This document shows positions 35,744 to 45,120 of a stretch of DNA of 64,000 nt, piece after piece. Under the pieces are notes generated by a model, which did no database searches, had not been told where the DNA came from, and was given only the letters and a program-made list of their open reading frames with translations. Numbering within the stretch: the stretch's first letter is position 1; every line of letters begins with the position of its first letter. Source of the stretch: an uncultured cyanobacterium (GTDB lineage Bacteria > Cyanobacteriota > Cyanobacteriia > Cyanobacteriales > Geitlerinemataceae). The stretch lies in assembly GCA_937899645.1 (NCBI GenBank), contig CALCCD010000014.1, forward strand, positions 1 through 64,000, in the 5' to 3' direction. Made by a program: the position numbers and the translations under genes.

Positions 35744-38410
35744 TCAGTTGCGCGATCGCACCGACCGGCAGGGCTCAGACGCAGAGTTCGGCAGCGTGGC
35801 GCGACCGATCAGGGTCACTTCGCCGGATTCTGTCGCCCACCCCGTCGCTTCGAGAAGGTTCGCACGCTCGGAGGAGGCGCGATCGCCAGCTCCCGCCGCC
35901 ACCGCATCGGGCTGCACCAGCGGCAATGTCGCTGCCCAGTTCCGCGCGATCGCGTCGAGACTCGAGTCGCGCGAGGTCACGATAAAAGTGCTGTCCGTAC
36001 CTCTCGAACAGCGATCGGCGATCGCGACGGACTCTGTTGGCCGAGCCTGTACGGGTCGCAAGCCTTCACCGGCGATATTTACGTCGGGCGTACGCAACTT
36101 CACCACACCGAGAAACTGCGAGCCACGCGCCGAGGTCGCGGTGATATCGCTCTCCGGCGTCAGGGCCGGGCGAAACTCCGTGCCGAAGATGCCGTCAGCG
36201 GCGATCGACACCTGCCCACCGAAGCCTGCCAGCGCGTTGGCGGTGATATCGCTATTCTCCAGCGCCACTAGGGTATCGGTGGCGATCGCGATATTGCCGC
36301 CGTCGACGGATAGGGAATCGGTGACGATCGTTGCACCATCGCGCAGCCGCAGATCTCGACTCGTGAGGACGATGTTTCCCCCCGAGCCGCCTGCGCTCGA
36401 CGCCTCGATCGCGGCATTCTCAACATTCAGCCGATCGCTCTCGATCGTCAATGTGCCCGCATCTCCCACGCCAAGGCTGCTCACCCTCACGATCGCGCCA
36501 GAATCGATATTCAGTTCCGGGGTGGAGAGATCGATGTTGCCACCGGTTCCCGTTGCGATGGGGAATAGCGCACTGCCCGAACTGGCCGTGATTTCGGCGA
36601 CTGGCGTTGGATTGTCAGGCTCGCCCACGAGGTCAACGCGATCGCTGGCGACGATCGTCACCGTGCCTCCCAAGCCGACGCCGAGCGTGGATGCAGACAC
36701 CAGCGCATCACCGGACACGCGCAAATACGGCGTTGCGATCTCGACATCCCCAGCAGGAGAACTCGTGAACGTCGCGCTGGTGATGCCGCTGCGAAAGCCC
36801 AGTGGCGAGCCGCCTTCGATCTCGATCGACTCGGTGGCCTCAATTCGTAGCATCCCGCCAGAGCCGCCAACATCGAACACCACATCGTCTAAGCCTGCGC
36901 CGCTCTGGGAAACAATTTGAGTATTCTCTACGATACGTAGACGCTCGCTGCGAACCGTCACATCACCCGCCGCACCGCTAGAGCCGATCGTGTTGCTCAA
37001 AACACCACCGGGAACTAGCGCGGTGAGCTGTGCGCCGCTGAGAACGATATCCGACGCCACCAGATCGATCGCGCCACCCGGCTGGGATGTAAACGTCGTC
37101 GAGGCGATCGTGCCACCGTCGAGCACCTCGATCCGGGGGGCAGTTACCGCCACACGACCCATCCTCCCCGTCGAACCGAACGCTCCGAGTGTCGAAATAT
37201 TTGAGCTGTGCAGCATCACGGCTTCGCGTGCGGCGATCGCCACCGGGCTCCCCGCACCACCACCAAATGTCGAGCCGATCAGGGTTCCACCATCGCGAAA
37301 GGTTATGCGATCGGCCTCGACCGACACCGCACCGCCATTCCCCGCACCCGCCGACCCGGCAAAAATCCCGCCGAAGCGCACGCCCGGCGTCAACTGTCCG
37401 GTCAGCGCACCGCCAATGTACACCTGCTGGAGTATCTCGTAGCCCAGCCCTGTGACGGTTAGCTCGCCCACCGCCAGCCGCACGTCGCCTGCATCGCCGC
37501 TGCCAAACGTCAGGCTCGACAGAAACGAACCACCCGTCACGCTCAGTCCGTTCGCCGTCACCGCCAGCCCGATACCATCGAGGTCGCCGAGCGTATCGGC
37601 AATTAGCGCCGAGCCCGCCGCAATCGCCACGCGATCGCCCGCCACGACCAGTCGCCCGCCACCGATGCCCGCCGTACTGACCGTTGCGCCCTGCAACTCG
37701 ATCGCGCCCGTCAGTCCCTCGCCGTCAAACCCCGTCGTCAGCCCCCAGTCTCCCGAACCCGCGGCCAGATCGAGCCGTCCACCGGGAGCCGAAACCTGCG
37801 CGCCAGCGATCGCGATCGTCGGGCTCGCCAGACGCAGCGTTTCTTCGGCGGGAATGGCAAGTTCTCCCGTAATGCTGAGGGTTCCGCGATCGGGCAAGCC
37901 GAGGCCGATGGGCGCAGAAATGGTCAGCAGTTGGCGATCGGGCGGTGTCTCCAAATCCCAGCGGCTCCCGTCGGCGAACAGTACCGAATCTGCCGTACTT
38001 AAGGTCAACGCTCCAGCTACATCGGCCCGCGCCGTCGTTCCCCAGCTGATGCCGTTGGGGTTGAGCAGGAACAAATTCGCGCCGCTGCTGAGGGTTCCCT
38101 CGATTGCGCTGGCGTTCGCGCCCGTCACCCGCGCGAAGATATCCGTGACGCTGGAGGCGGCCTCGAAGCTGACGCGTTCGTCGGGTTGAATGTTGAATTC
38201 GGCGAAGCTGTGGAAGAGGTTCGTTCCGGCTTGGGTTCCGCCGACGATCGAGCGGTTGGTGGCATCACCGGCGATCGCGGACGGCTCGGGCAAGGTGGCG
38301 TCGGGGACGATCTGCGCCTGTGTGGGGAGCGCGATCGTGCCTATCACTACGAACAGTGCGCCTCGAGCCGAGCTGGCCTTCGATTTCGCAAAGTTCAGTA
38401 GCGATGTCAT
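35744..38410 (-). CDS. Filamentous-hemagglutinin-like exoprotein (TpsA type)
   Basis: 888 residues. After a signal-peptide-like start (ALFVVIGTIALPTQAQIVPDATLP) comes the two-partner-secretion domain: SIVGGTQAGTNLFHSFAEFNIQPDERVSFEA, NIFARVTG-like TDIFARVTGANASAIEGTL, and NLFLLNPNGISWG, all hallmarks of the FHA N-terminal family. The rest is a long beta-helix with repeated GSGGNI/GDAGT motifs. A short Cys-bearing tail (IADRCSRG, SEPCRSVRS) ends the protein. No TpsB partner gene is adjacent, so export must rely on a transporter elsewhere. It is probably a surface adhesin. Confidence 0.9.
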   Translation of the reverse strand: MTSLLNFAKSKASSARGALFVVIGTIALPTQAQIVPDATLPEPSAIAGDATNRSIVGGTQAGTNLFHSFAEFNIQPDERVSFEAASSVTDIFARVTGANASAIEGTLSSGANLFLLNPNGISWGTTARADVAGALTLSTADSVLFADGSRWDLETPPDRQLLTISAPIGLGLPDRGTLSITGELAIPAEETLRLASPTIAIAGAQVSAPGGRLDLAAGSGDWGLTTGFDGEGLTGAIELQGATVSTAGIGGGRLVVAGDRVAIAAGSALIADTLGDLDGIGLAVTANGLSVTGGSFLSSLTFGSGDAGDVRLAVGELTVTGLGYEILQQVYIGGALTGQLTPGVRFGGIFAGSAGAGNGGAVSVEADRITFRDGGTLIGSTFGGGAGSPVAIAAREAVMLHSSNISTLGAFGSTGRMGRVAVTAPRIEVLDGGTIASTTFTSQPGGAIDLVASDIVLSGAQLTALVPGGVLSNTIGSSGAAGDVTVRSERLRIVENTQIVSQSGAGLDDVVFDVGGSGGMLRIEATESIEIEGGSPLGFRSGITSATFTSSPAGDVEIATPYLRVSGDALVSASTLGVGLGGTVTIVASDRVDLVGEPDNPTPVAEITASSGSALFPIATGTGGNIDLSTPELNIDSGAIVRVSSLGVGDAGTLTIESDRLNVENAAIEASSAGGSGGNIVLTSRDLRLRDGATIVTDSLSVDGGNIAIATDTLVALENSDITANALAGFGGQVSIAADGIFGTEFRPALTPESDITATSARGSQFLGVVKLRTPDVNIAGEGLRPVQARPTESVAIADRCSRGTDSTFIVTSRDSSLDAIARNWAATLPLVQPDAVAAGAGDRASSERANLLEATGWATESGEVTLIGRATLPNSASEPCRSVRSRN

Positions 38411-38520
38411 CGGGATTCCTCGGGTTGAAGCAGACCGTAGAACGTGACGTCATCCACAGTGTGTTGCATCCATAATACGTCTTCCCTCAAAGCTGTCCGT
38501 TTCTCGAAGGCTTACACAAC

Positions 38521-38555
38521 AATCGACCGGACTTCTTAGAGAAATCCGGTCGATT
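38521..38555 (-). terminator. Candidate terminator hairpin of htpG
   Basis: AATCGACCGGA (38521-38531) and TCCGGTCGATT (38545-38555) form an 11-bp stem, 23 bases past the htpG stop codon. There is only a weak T-rich tail on the minus strand. Confidence 0.6.
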
Positions 38556-38578
38556 AATCGCAAGACTAGCCGTTGCGT

Positions 38579-40573
38579 TTAGCCCTTAACCGCCATCTCC
38601 GTCAGACGGGTCAACACCTGACTCGATCGCGAAACAAAGCTCGACATCGAATTCGCATCGAAACCCTTCTGTGCCATCAGCGCCAGGTCGTAGATGTGGC
38701 GACACATCATCTTCGACAGCTCCTGGCTCGGCGAGCTGCCGCCTTCGGCAATCACAGCACCCTTACTCAGGTCGCCCAGATTTTGGATCGTCGGGTGCGC
38801 GGTGTTAACGACCAGCACGTGCTCGTCCGGGAATGTCGCCGTCTCCTGCTGGAGCATCGCCGTCATATCGCGGATGCGGCGCATCTCTTCCGGCAGCAGC
38901 ACCATCGCCGGGGGCGCGCCCGCCGGGTCGTCGGACTTGATCGACTCGGTGCGGATCGTTACCTTGGGCAGTCCCAGCGCCGCCTCAAACAGTGCTTTCA
39001 CCTGCTCGCTGCGGGTTTGGTTGGTGGTCGGATCGACGATCTCGGTGTCTTGGTCTTTGTCGAGCAGCGTGTCGTCGAGATCGGAATCAACGCGCGAGAA
39101 CTTCACCTCGCTCTTGTCGCGTTCCAGGCTGCTGATAAAGTGCGTATCGATAAATGAATCCAGGAACATCACTTCCAGACCCTGGCTCTTGTGGAGATCG
39201 ACGTAGGTCGCTTGGCTGGTGGGGTCGGTGGAGTAGAACACGCGGTTTTCGTGGCGCTCCTTGTTGCGCTCCAGGTACTCCTCCAGGGTGGTGTAGGAGT
39301 CGCCATCGAGCGTGAAGCCGGTGTCGCCTTCACCCGCAACGTCCTGCCATGCATCGCCGTCTTCGGTTTCGACTTGTACGGCGGGCGCATCGTCGGACTT
39401 CGGCGCGAGGTCGGCGGTGGTGCGATAGACCAGGATGTCTTCGACTTGGCTCTTGAACTTGTCGTCGTTCATGTAGCCGAATTTGACGAACGTGCCGAGA
39501 TCTTTCCAGCACTTGACGTAGGTTTGCGGCTCGTTTTTGTAGAGCTGCTTGAGGCGATCGGCCACCTTCTTGGCAATGAATTCGGCGATCTTGCGAACCT
39601 TACGATCGACTTGCAGCGCGCTCCGCGACACGTTCAGCGGAATATCCGGGCTGTCGATTACGCCGCGCATCGGCAGCAGGAACTTCGGCACGATCTCTTC
39701 GCAGTGATCGCTGACGAAGACCTGGTTGCAGAAGAGCTTGATATTGCCCTGGGTCACGTCCACATCGGGGCGCAGTTTGGGGAAATAGAGGATGCCGTTG
39801 ATATCGAACGGGTAGTCGGTTTTGAGGTGAACCCAGAGGAGCGGCTCGTCTTGGAACGGGTAAAGGTAGCGGTAAAAATCGAGGTAGTCGTCGTCGGTGA
39901 GGTCGCGGGGCGATTTGCGCCAGATGGCCTCTTGCTTGTTGAGGATTTCTTCGCCGAATTCGATCGGCACGGGCATGAAGTCGCAGTAGTTTTTGACGAG
40001 CTGCTTGATGCGCGATTCTTCGGCGTACTCTTCCTCGCCGTCCATCAGGTGTAGCGTGATGGTCGTGCCGTGCTCGGTTCGCTCGGAGCCGCTCAGCTCG
40101 AAGGTGGGGGAACCGTCGCAAGTCCAGTGAACGGCTTCGGAGCCTTCTTTGTAGGAGAGGGTATCGATATCGACGCGATCGGCGACGATAAACGAGGAGT
40201 AGAAGCCGAGGCCGAAGTGACCGATGATCGGCTGATCCGCGCCGCCGCTGTATTTCGTGACGAACTCTTCGGCGCTGGAGAAGGCGACCTGGTTGATGTA
40301 TTTCTTGACTTCGTCGGCGGTCATGCCGATGCCGGTGTCGCTAATCGAGAGGGTTTTGGCCTCTTTATCGACGGCGATCGCGATCTTAGGGTTGTCGGTG
40401 TCGCCGTCGAACTCGCCCGCGTAGGACACCATTTTCAGCTTTTCGATCGCGTCTACCGCGTTGGAGACCAGCTCTCGCAGGAAGATTTCGTGCTCGGAGT
40501 AGAGCGACTTCTTGATGATTGGGAAAATATTCTCGGTATGAATCGAGATATTGCCTTTTTCGAGGACGGTCAT
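38579..40573 (-). CDS. htpG: Molecular chaperone HtpG (Hsp90)
   Basis: 664 residues. The N-terminal GHKL ATPase begins GNISIHTENIFPIIKKSLYSEHEIFLRELVSNAVDAIEKLKM, with DTGIGMT, GHFGLGFYSSFIVADRV and GTTITLHL. The middle domain contains NPNGILYFP-like DINGILYFPKLRPDVDVTQGNIKLFCNQVFVSDHCEEIVPKFL and RGVIDSPDIPLNVSRSALQVD. The C-terminal dimer part is shorter, as in bacterial forms. In cyanobacteria HtpG supports heat and light stress tolerance and stabilises phycobilisome and tetrapyrrole proteins. It appears monocistronic. Confidence 0.96.
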   Translation of the reverse strand: MTVLEKGNISIHTENIFPIIKKSLYSEHEIFLRELVSNAVDAIEKLKMVSYAGEFDGDTDNPKIAIAVDKEAKTLSISDTGIGMTADEVKKYINQVAFSSAEEFVTKYSGGADQPIIGHFGLGFYSSFIVADRVDIDTLSYKEGSEAVHWTCDGSPTFELSGSERTEHGTTITLHLMDGEEEYAEESRIKQLVKNYCDFMPVPIEFGEEILNKQEAIWRKSPRDLTDDDYLDFYRYLYPFQDEPLLWVHLKTDYPFDINGILYFPKLRPDVDVTQGNIKLFCNQVFVSDHCEEIVPKFLLPMRGVIDSPDIPLNVSRSALQVDRKVRKIAEFIAKKVADRLKQLYKNEPQTYVKCWKDLGTFVKFGYMNDDKFKSQVEDILVYRTTADLAPKSDDAPAVQVETEDGDAWQDVAGEGDTGFTLDGDSYTTLEEYLERNKERHENRVFYSTDPTSQATYVDLHKSQGLEVMFLDSFIDTHFISSLERDKSEVKFSRVDSDLDDTLLDKDQDTEIVDPTTNQTRSEQVKALFEAALGLPKVTIRTESIKSDDPAGAPPAMVLLPEEMRRIRDMTAMLQQETATFPDEHVLVVNTAHPTIQNLGDLSKGAVIAEGGSSPSQELSKMMCRHIYDLALMAQKGFDANSMSSFVSRSSQVLTRLTEMAVKG

Positions 40574-40780
40574 AATCGTGTTCTAAAACCTTGCTGGATT
40601 TATGAATCTGGAGCTGCGCGGCGACCTGAGACAGATCGCACCGACACTGTCTTCTATACTCCGGGCGATCGGGGCTGCGGACAAGATCGATTGGGCGTGC
40701 GATTCCCCCAATTCTGGGGTCGGCTTTTACGACTGGAGCGAGCGACGAGACGGTCAGCGCGGGAATAATAAAGCTGAATC
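40574..40780. promoter_or_regulatory. htpG upstream region
   Basis: The spacer between htpG and the long hairpin repeat. I see no gene and no clear CIRCE (TTAGCACTC-N9-GAGTGCTAA) heat-shock operator. Confidence 0.35.
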
Positions 40781-40890
40781 ATCCGTTCCTACGCTCTGCC
40801 CAGCGAGCGCATCTCCAGGCACTCGCTGGGCAGAGCTGAGGGGACGCAGGGCGTCTACAGAGGCATTCCTATGCAGAGCGCAGGAACGAT
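40781..40890. repeat. Long nested hairpin repeat (CGTTCCTACGCTCTGC type)
   Basis: Outer arms ATCCGTTCCTACGCTCTGC (from 40781) and GCAGAGCGCAGGAACGAT (to 40890) pair with two mismatches. Within it, CTCTGCCCAGCGAG (40794-40807) pairs perfectly with CTCGCTGGGCAGAG (40822-40835). The same vocabulary recurs at 52556-52658. It is a dispersed repeat family between the 3' end of the spondin-RTX gene and htpG. Confidence 0.75.
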
Positions 40891-40956
40891 GGGAAGCGTG
40901 CGACTTCGGGGCCTCTTGCGAACGAAACTTCAAAGTCGCCATCGTACGCGCGAGGT

Positions 40957-42090
40957 TTAGAAGCTGCTGGTGAAGTTCGCGCTGCTCAACTGGCTGGCTG
41001 TCACGCCCGTCAGCGTCGCCAATAGCTCCGAGCTGGAGTTCACCGTCAGCGTCGCACCACCGGCAGAATCGCCCAGCGTCAGATCGCTAAACGCCAGGCC
41101 GCCCGACAGGCCGATCGTATCGATACCCACAAAGAAGTCGGTGATGGTATCGGAGCCATCGCCCGATCGCAGCAGAAAGATATCTTCGCCTGCGCCGCCG
41201 GTCAGCGTATCGCTGCCGATATCGCCCCAGATAATGTCGTCGTCGATGCCGCCGTCGATCGCGTCGTTGCCGCGACCACCGCGAATCAAATCCGCGCCCG
41301 CGCCACCGCTGATGGTGTCGTTGCCCGTATTGCCCACCAGCACGTCCGCCGAGTTTCCGCCAGCGATCGTGTCGTCGCCGTCGAGACCGACGGTCACGTC
41401 CACGGCATCCGAACCCGTCAGGGCATTTGCCGCCGCATCGCCCGCCGTCAGTTCGGTAATCGAAATGCGCAGCGCGTCGTAGCGGCGGAAGTCCGCATTG
41501 GAGAAGCGCGAGTCTGCCAGGATGCCGCCGGTGCTGGCATCTAGGAATCCGGGGTGACGAGTCACGACGCCGTTTTCCACGACGCCAGTATCGGGCGCAG
41601 ACTGACCGAAGAAGGCCGTATTTGCCGGGACTTCATCGTTGACTTCGGTTCCCGCATCGACCACCGTCGAGCCGGAAACGATGCGCTCGATCGCAGTGAA
41701 GTTGCCGTCTGCGTCGAACAGGTCGATCGCCTGCGGGTTGCCGTTCGCAATCCAGGCATCGTTGCTGGGCAGAATCATCGACGCATAGTTCAGGTACTGC
41801 GCGTTCGGGTCGCTGGAGTTAACCGTAAACGCACCCCAGGCGACGTTCCCCGGCGCGATCGGCGCGCCGCCCAGCGTGGCGTCCACTGCGCCAAATCCGC
41901 TGGCGGCAAACTCTGCCGAAACGGGTGCAGTGTTACCGTCTTCTGCCAAGCGCTCGAATCCAGGTGTGACGGCCTCGCCCAGATTGTAGTTATCGAACTG
42001 GCCGTTGTGGATGCCGACCCACACGGGCGTGATGGAGTTACCAGCGGTCGGTGCAAGGTTTTCAAAAACGACGGCTAGAGTCTTTTCCAT
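40957..42090 (-). CDS. Spondin-domain protein with RTX calcium-binding repeats
   Basis: 377 residues. The first ~215 residues resemble the Spondin_N domain: LAVVFENLAPTAGNSITPVWVGIHNGQFDNYNLGE, ASMILPSNDAWIANGNP and IERIVSGSTVVDAGTEVNDE. The last part has RTX nonapeptides (LDGDDTIAGGNSADVLVGNTGNDTISGGAGADLIRGGRGNDAIDGG) and a terminal beta domain, so it is probably exported by type I secretion without a Sec signal. Such proteins are common among marine cyanobacteria and bacteria; the role is likely adhesion or matrix. The first ATG is well defined at 42090. Confidence 0.88.
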   Translation of the reverse strand: MEKTLAVVFENLAPTAGNSITPVWVGIHNGQFDNYNLGEAVTPGFERLAEDGNTAPVSAEFAASGFGAVDATLGGAPIAPGNVAWGAFTVNSSDPNAQYLNYASMILPSNDAWIANGNPQAIDLFDADGNFTAIERIVSGSTVVDAGTEVNDEVPANTAFFGQSAPDTGVVENGVVTRHPGFLDASTGGILADSRFSNADFRRYDALRISITELTAGDAAANALTGSDAVDVTVGLDGDDTIAGGNSADVLVGNTGNDTISGGAGADLIRGGRGNDAIDGGIDDDIIWGDIGSDTLTGGAGEDIFLLRSGDGSDTITDFFVGIDTIGLSGGLAFSDLTLGDSAGGATLTVNSSSELLATLTGVTASQLSSANFTSSF

Positions 42091-42430
42091 TGTTGAGAAA
42101 TCTCAAAACTGTTGATTGTGCGGCAGGCTCCAGAGCCATTCGGTGCGAGGAGTGACACCGGAGCACCAGAAACTAGCGGCGTCGCATCCATTCGCGTCGC
42201 CAGCCCTTTCTGATTTCTGTCAAATTCATTACGTACTACCGCCGCTACTGGATGTGATGGACGCAATTTTTAGTCAAAATCTACGAGTTTCCACACATCC
42301 ATCGCCAGAATTTTAGGGCGAGTTTTGTAAGAGAGAAGAGGCGCGTCGAGAGCGATGCCGCGATCGCTGGGCGATCGCGGCAGGCAAGATATGGACTGGG
42401 TCGAGCGACTGACTGGGTCTCGCGAAACGT

Positions 42431-42456
42431 CTAATTATGCAACCTAATTATGCAAC
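42431..42456. repeat. 13-bp perfect tandem duplication
   Basis: CTAATTATGCAAC occurs twice head to tail; a partial CATGCAAC follows. Confidence 0.85.
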
Positions 42457-42609
42457 CCATGCAACAACGCCCATGAGAGATGCGAACCGGCATCTCGCGA
42501 CCACACGGACGACCGCCACACTGCTGTGAATTGGCGACGATCTCATTCGATATTCGTTCGATACGTCCGACATTGGCCTTTCTGGCCTTTGTACGCTCAG
42601 CTCTCTCGA

Positions 42610-42642
42610 GTTAGGCCGAAGTTAGGCCGAATTTAAGCCGAA
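42610..42642. repeat. 11-bp triple tandem repeat past cruG stop
   Basis: GTTAGGCCGAA twice (42610-42620 and 42621-42631), then TTTAAGCCGAA. The array lies 13 bases downstream of the cruG stop codon (minus strand). Confidence 0.85.
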
Positions 42643-42655
42643 TTGCTTGCAAACG

Positions 42656-43831
42656 CTAGTCGTAAACCCGCCCGCGCCACTGCTTTGGGCGCGTCGTTGC
42701 CGACAGCAAAATCCGGAAAAACGCCATCACATCAGTCAGCGGCGACAACCAGAACAACCAGCCCCAGCGACTTGACGAGCGATCGTACGACGGCGCGATC
42801 GCCAGCCCCATCAAACAACGCACTGCCAGCAAAAACGCATTGAGATAAAACCACGCTTGCGACACCAGCCCGATCGTCTCCCACCCGTCAAATACGCAGG
42901 GCAGCATCGACACCGTCACAAACAGCGGCAAGCCCTGCACCGACATCAGGAACCAGAGATCGCCCCAGGTTTGCCACGGCGTCGCCGCGTCCTTGAGGTC
43001 GAGCGATCGACCCCACTCGTTCCAGGTCTCGATCGCACCCTCGTACATCCGCACGCCCAGCAGCTTCGCGCCGTCCCAGAAGGCCACCTTGTAGCCCTGC
43101 GCTGCGATATGTCGCGCCAGCGTCACGTCATCGCAAAACGAGCCCTTCGCCGCCGTGTATCCATCAACCGCCTCCAGCACCGATCGCCGACACAGAAAGC
43201 ACTGCCCGTTCGCCATCACGCGGCTCGGATCGTCGCTCTCGATACCTGTCGGCCCGAAGCGATATACCAGCGTCATCAGCAGCGACGGCTGTAAGACCAT
43301 CTCGCCGGGGTCTTTAAGGATAAACTGCGGCGAAAACGTCACCAGATCGACGCCTTCGGCTTCGGCAGCGCGGACGATGCTAGAGATCAGTCCCGGCTTT
43401 GGCTGCGTATCGGCATCGAGCCCCAGAAACCACTTGCTCTGGGCGCTGCTCGCCAAAAAACCCGTGTGTAGCGCCCAGGGCCGCCCCACCCAGCCGTCGG
43501 GGAGTGGGTCGTCTTCCATAACGCGAAAGCGCGGGTCGCGATCGGCCATGTCTTTGACCAGACCGGGCGTGCCATCGGTCGATCGGCTGTCTACGACGAT
43601 TACCTCGCGCAGTTCGTAGCTCTGCTTGGTCAGGCCGTCGAGGCAGGGCTGAATGCGATCGGCTTCGTTGAGGGTCGGTACGATCGCGCTGACGCTAGCG
43701 AGCTGGTCGAGCGTCGTGACTTCCGGCTCTAAGGGCGGCTTGCGTCCTGGCCCCTGCACCAAGCGCGAGAGCAAAATCGCCACGGCGGGCAGTTGGACGA
43801 ACAAAAAGAAAAACGCAACGAGAAAAATCAT
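42656..43831 (-). CDS. cruG: Carotenoid 2'-O-glycosyltransferase CruG-like
   Basis: About 391 residues, family 2 glycosyltransferase fold with N- and C-terminal membrane spans. SVSAIVPTLNEADRIQPCLDGL, VIVVDSRSTDGTPGLVKDM, DPLPDGWVGRPWALHTGFL, FLGLDADTQPKPG, MANGQCFLCRRSVLEAVDGY, SFCDDVTLARHIAAQGYKVAFWDGAKLLGVRMYEG and WNEWGRSLDLKDA closely match what I know of CruG, which attaches the sugar to the 2'-hydroxyl of myxoxanthophyll-type carotenoids. The in-frame TTG at 43864 is less likely than the ATG at 43831. Together with crtW it points to glycosylated ketocarotenoids in the cell. Confidence 0.85.
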   Translation of the reverse strand: MIFLVAFFFLFVQLPAVAILLSRLVQGPGRKPPLEPEVTTLDQLASVSAIVPTLNEADRIQPCLDGLTKQSYELREVIVVDSRSTDGTPGLVKDMADRDPRFRVMEDDPLPDGWVGRPWALHTGFLASSAQSKWFLGLDADTQPKPGLISSIVRAAEAEGVDLVTFSPQFILKDPGEMVLQPSLLMTLVYRFGPTGIESDDPSRVMANGQCFLCRRSVLEAVDGYTAAKGSFCDDVTLARHIAAQGYKVAFWDGAKLLGVRMYEGAIETWNEWGRSLDLKDAATPWQTWGDLWFLMSVQGLPLFVTVSMLPCVFDGWETIGLVSQAWFYLNAFLLAVRCLMGLAIAPSYDRSSSRWGWLFWLSPLTDVMAFFRILLSATTRPKQWRGRVYD

Positions 43832-44128
43832 CGGGGCTGAAATAGGCTGAGACAGAGCAGACAAACCAACAGCATTCGTCGCCCCACGAGGAGCGCCAAT
43901 CTGCCAATCTAGGGTATCGTCCCCTGCCGACTCTGGCTGTTTGAGACGGTCGGGTGAGTGTCGCGCGGCGAGTGCAAGCGCCTTCCCCCGAGCCGATCGC
44001 GCGCAGCAGCAATGGATCGGCGGCTAGCGATCGCTCCGGAAGCGCACCCGGGAAACCCGTCTCAAAACCGAGCCCCCCCCGGAGACAGCAAAAGCGGCCC
44101 CAACTGCCGCCGATGCGCTCTTGCATGC

Positions 44129-44983
44129 CTAGACTGCGACCTTGAGCCCTTCCCTAGCGAGCACACTACTTTCGTGCAGACTTCTAACCTCTGACGTGAG
44201 CTTGTCGAGGAAGTCATCGCTGTGGGCCGGTTCGTGGTGGAAGACGACTAGCGTTTTGACATTCGCGGCCTTGGCGACCTTGACGCCCTCTTGCCAGGTG
44301 GAGTGTCCCCAGCCGATTTTTGGCGACTTAGGGTCGTGATATTCCGCGTCCGTGTACATCGCGTCGTAGATCAGCATGTCCGCATCCTGGGCGAGCTTGA
44401 GGACGTTCTCGTCCATGCCTTCTTCTGCCGGCAGGTGTTCGGTGTCGGTGCAGTAAAAGACAGATTTCCCGTTCCAGGTGACGCGATAACCCATCGCCGT
44501 GTTCGGATGGTTGAGCGGGCCGGTCTGGATCGTGATGTCGTCGAGCTGGAACGTCGAGCCGCACTTGATGTGGACGAAATCGAGTTTTTTGCTCAGGTTG
44601 CTGAGCGGAATCGGCGCGTTCGGGTGCAGGACGCGCTCGAGAAAGTGCTTGCGTAGCGAGTCGCCGTTCTCGGGGGTGGAGCCGTAAATCGTTAGCTTGT
44701 GATCGGGTAAGAATGCGGGCTCGAAGAAGGGAAAGCCCTGGATGTGATCCCAGTGGTAGTGGGTGAAAAACATGTAGGACTCTTCGGGCAAGTCCTGCAT
44801 TAAGTCGTGGCTGAGCTGCTGTAAGCCAGTACCCGCATCGAAAATCAGCCGCCGACCGCCGACGATCATTTCAATGCAGGACGTATTGCCGCCGTACCTG
44901 ACGGTCGTTGGGCCGGGGGTGGGAATACTGCCGCGAACGCCCCAAAACTTAACCGCGAATTCCGATGAGGTGGCTGATTGCAT
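44129..44983 (-). CDS. MBL-fold metallo-hydrolase
   Basis: About 284 residues. The N-terminus FAVKFWGVRGSIPTPGPTTVRYGGNTSCIEMIVGGRRLIFDAGTGLQQL is typical of a cyclic-phosphodiesterase-like metallo-beta-lactamase group. The metal site is THYHWDHIQGFPFF, with TDTEHLP, DAMYTDAEY, GHSTWQEGVKVAKAANVKTLVVFHHEPAHSDD supplying later ligands. The substrate is unknown; relatives include enzymes acting on cyclic nucleotides. The ATG at 44983 is used because the preceding open frame (to 45187) is unlike the family and overlaps aroC. Confidence 0.88.
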   Translation of the reverse strand: MQSATSSEFAVKFWGVRGSIPTPGPTTVRYGGNTSCIEMIVGGRRLIFDAGTGLQQLSHDLMQDLPEESYMFFTHYHWDHIQGFPFFEPAFLPDHKLTIYGSTPENGDSLRKHFLERVLHPNAPIPLSNLSKKLDFVHIKCGSTFQLDDITIQTGPLNHPNTAMGYRVTWNGKSVFYCTDTEHLPAEEGMDENVLKLAQDADMLIYDAMYTDAEYHDPKSPKIGWGHSTWQEGVKVAKAANVKTLVVFHHEPAHSDDFLDKLTSEVRSLHESSVLAREGLKVAV

Positions 44984-45120
44984 ACAACGACGGTTCGGTG
45001 ATGGGCTGACAAACCGAGTGGGGGATAATGCTAGTTCCGCCGATCGCGGTGGCGATCCGGACGACTTCAGTTCGACAGGGACGAGATTTGACGGGGGGTA
45101 AACCTGAAATCCAGCGGCAT

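Larger units (their letters stand above)
42091..42655. other. Repeat-bearing spacer between spondin-RTX gene and cruG
   Basis: 565 bases without a gene. It holds a HIP1 hairpin (TGCCGCGATCG at 42356-42366 and CGATCGCGGCA at 42372-42382), a 13-bp tandem duplication CTAATTATGCAAC (42431-42443 and 42444-42456), a GAGATGC/GCATCTC stem near 42476-42495, and three 11-bp units at 42610-42642. The promoter of the spondin-RTX gene must lie near 42100-42300. Confidence 0.6.

Noticed and set aside
35502-36920. Long plus-strand open frame (472 codons)
   Set aside because: It is antisense to the FHA-like exoprotein gene, with Ser/Pro/Arg-rich sequence typical of a shadow in GC-rich repetitive DNA.
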